This document shows, in pieces, positions 63,577 through 64,000 of a stretch of DNA of 64,000 bases. Under the pieces are notes generated by a model. It searched no databases and had not been told where the DNA came from. It saw nothing but the letters and a program-made list of their open reading frames with translations. The position numbers and the translations under genes are program-made. Location of the stretch: positions 685,731 through 749,730 of the forward strand of contig ML133442.1 in NCBI GenBank assembly GCA_003864495.1. The letters are read 5' to 3'. The stretch comes from Nemopilema nomurai. Taxonomy: Eukaryota; Cnidaria; Scyphozoa; Rhizostomeae; Rhizostomatidae. How positions within the stretch are numbered: position 1 is the stretch's first letter; each line of letters begins with the position of its first letter.

Positions 63577-64000
63577 AAAACTTTCGTTCGCGTATCTGGG
63601 CTCTCGTCCTCGTATGGATTTGCTGGGCTTCTAATCTCGGTTTCGTGTACTGTATAGCCTATAGAAAAGCATTGAAAACTGTTGGGCTGGGCTTCTCTCT
63701 AAAACTTTCGTTCGAGTATCTGGGCTCTCGTCCTCGTATGGATTTGCTGGGCTTCTAATCTCGGTTTCGTGTACTGTATAGCCTATAGAAAAGCATTGAA
63801 AACTGTTGGGCTGGGCTTCTCTCTAAAACTTTCGTTCGAGTATCTGGGCTCTCGTCCTCGTATGGATTTGCTGGGCTTCTAATCTCGGTTTCGTGTACTG
63901 TATAGCCTATAGAAAAGCATTGAAAACTGTTGGGCTGGGCTTCTCTCTAAAACTTTCGTTCGAGTATCTGGGCTCTCGTCCTCGTATGGATTTGCTGGGC
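63577..64000 (+). repeat. 124-bp tandem repeat, at least 3.4 copies (unit 2)
   Basis: Units begin AAAACTTTCGTTCG at 63577, 63701, 63825 and 63949, a constant 124-bp period running off the window. Compared with 1.4 copies in unit 1, this array is expanded here. Confidence 0.95.

Larger units (their letters stand above)
61087..64000 (+). mobile_element. Tandem element unit 2 (cut by window end)
   Basis: Repeats unit 1 from its left end through the recombinase gene with almost no changes: one silent G-to-C change at 63119 (matching 58787) and one base fewer in the GGG near 59228-59230. It diverges after about 63740, where unit 2 continues into more 124-bp repeats instead of the 135-bp satellite. 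Its Rep gene, if present, lies beyond the window. Confidence 0.85.

Overview
This window is animal nuclear DNA. It has long spliced genes with GT-AG introns, many transposon families and microsatellites, and no bacterial-style operons. The proteins (DDX18, an ecto-5'-nucleotidase, afadin) are metazoan. Afadin plus Penelope-like, hAT, Ty3/Gypsy and non-LTR remnants fit an invertebrate, and an anthozoan cnidarian (coral or anemone) is my best guess; this is inference, not proof.

Layout. 1-900: remnants of a Penelope-like and a non-LTR retrotransposon. 1391-10077 (minus): a 13-exon DDX18/Has1 RNA helicase gene, broken near motif Ib. 10.9-11.2 kb: a Penelope-like GIY-YIG fragment. 11772-16845 (minus): an 8-exon GPI-anchored 5'-nucleotidase (CD73-like) with complete metal ligands but a lost substrate-binding motif. 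17.3-20.0 kb: a CT microsatellite and a TA-flanked MITE. 20802-42249 (plus): an 18-exon afadin gene (RA-RA-FHA-DIL-PDZ-charged helix) with one apparent one-base loss. 43921-44321: a second, inverted MITE copy. 44804-54896 (plus): a tentative small 4-exon gene whose long introns hold repeats, including a complete-ended 816-bp hAT-type element with an 8-bp target duplication. 55.7-56.0 kb: a Ty3/Gypsy RT-RNase H fragment.

56755-64000 is the most unusual part: a head-to-tail tandem array with a 4332-bp unit. Each unit has a plus-strand gene with a C2H2 zinc finger, a tyrosine-recombinase catalytic domain and a Myb/SANT-like domain. Convergent to it, on the minus strand, is a CRESS-DNA-virus-type Rep with an HUH-like N-domain and a P-loop helicase. 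Copy-specific 124-bp and 135-bp satellites lie between the two 3' ends, and an 8-bp iteron-like array and palindromes lie in the divergent promoter region. The second unit runs off the window, so only the first shows its Rep. The layout suggests an integrating and possibly episomally replicating circular element (recombinase for integration, Rep/helicase for replication). I do not know a described eukaryotic family with this pair of genes. The Rep lacks the expected HUH histidine and nicking tyrosine while its Walker A motif is intact.

Several conserved genes show isolated one-base losses (DDX18 twice, afadin once, Rep once). This pattern suggests residual assembly indels as much as real pseudogenisation.
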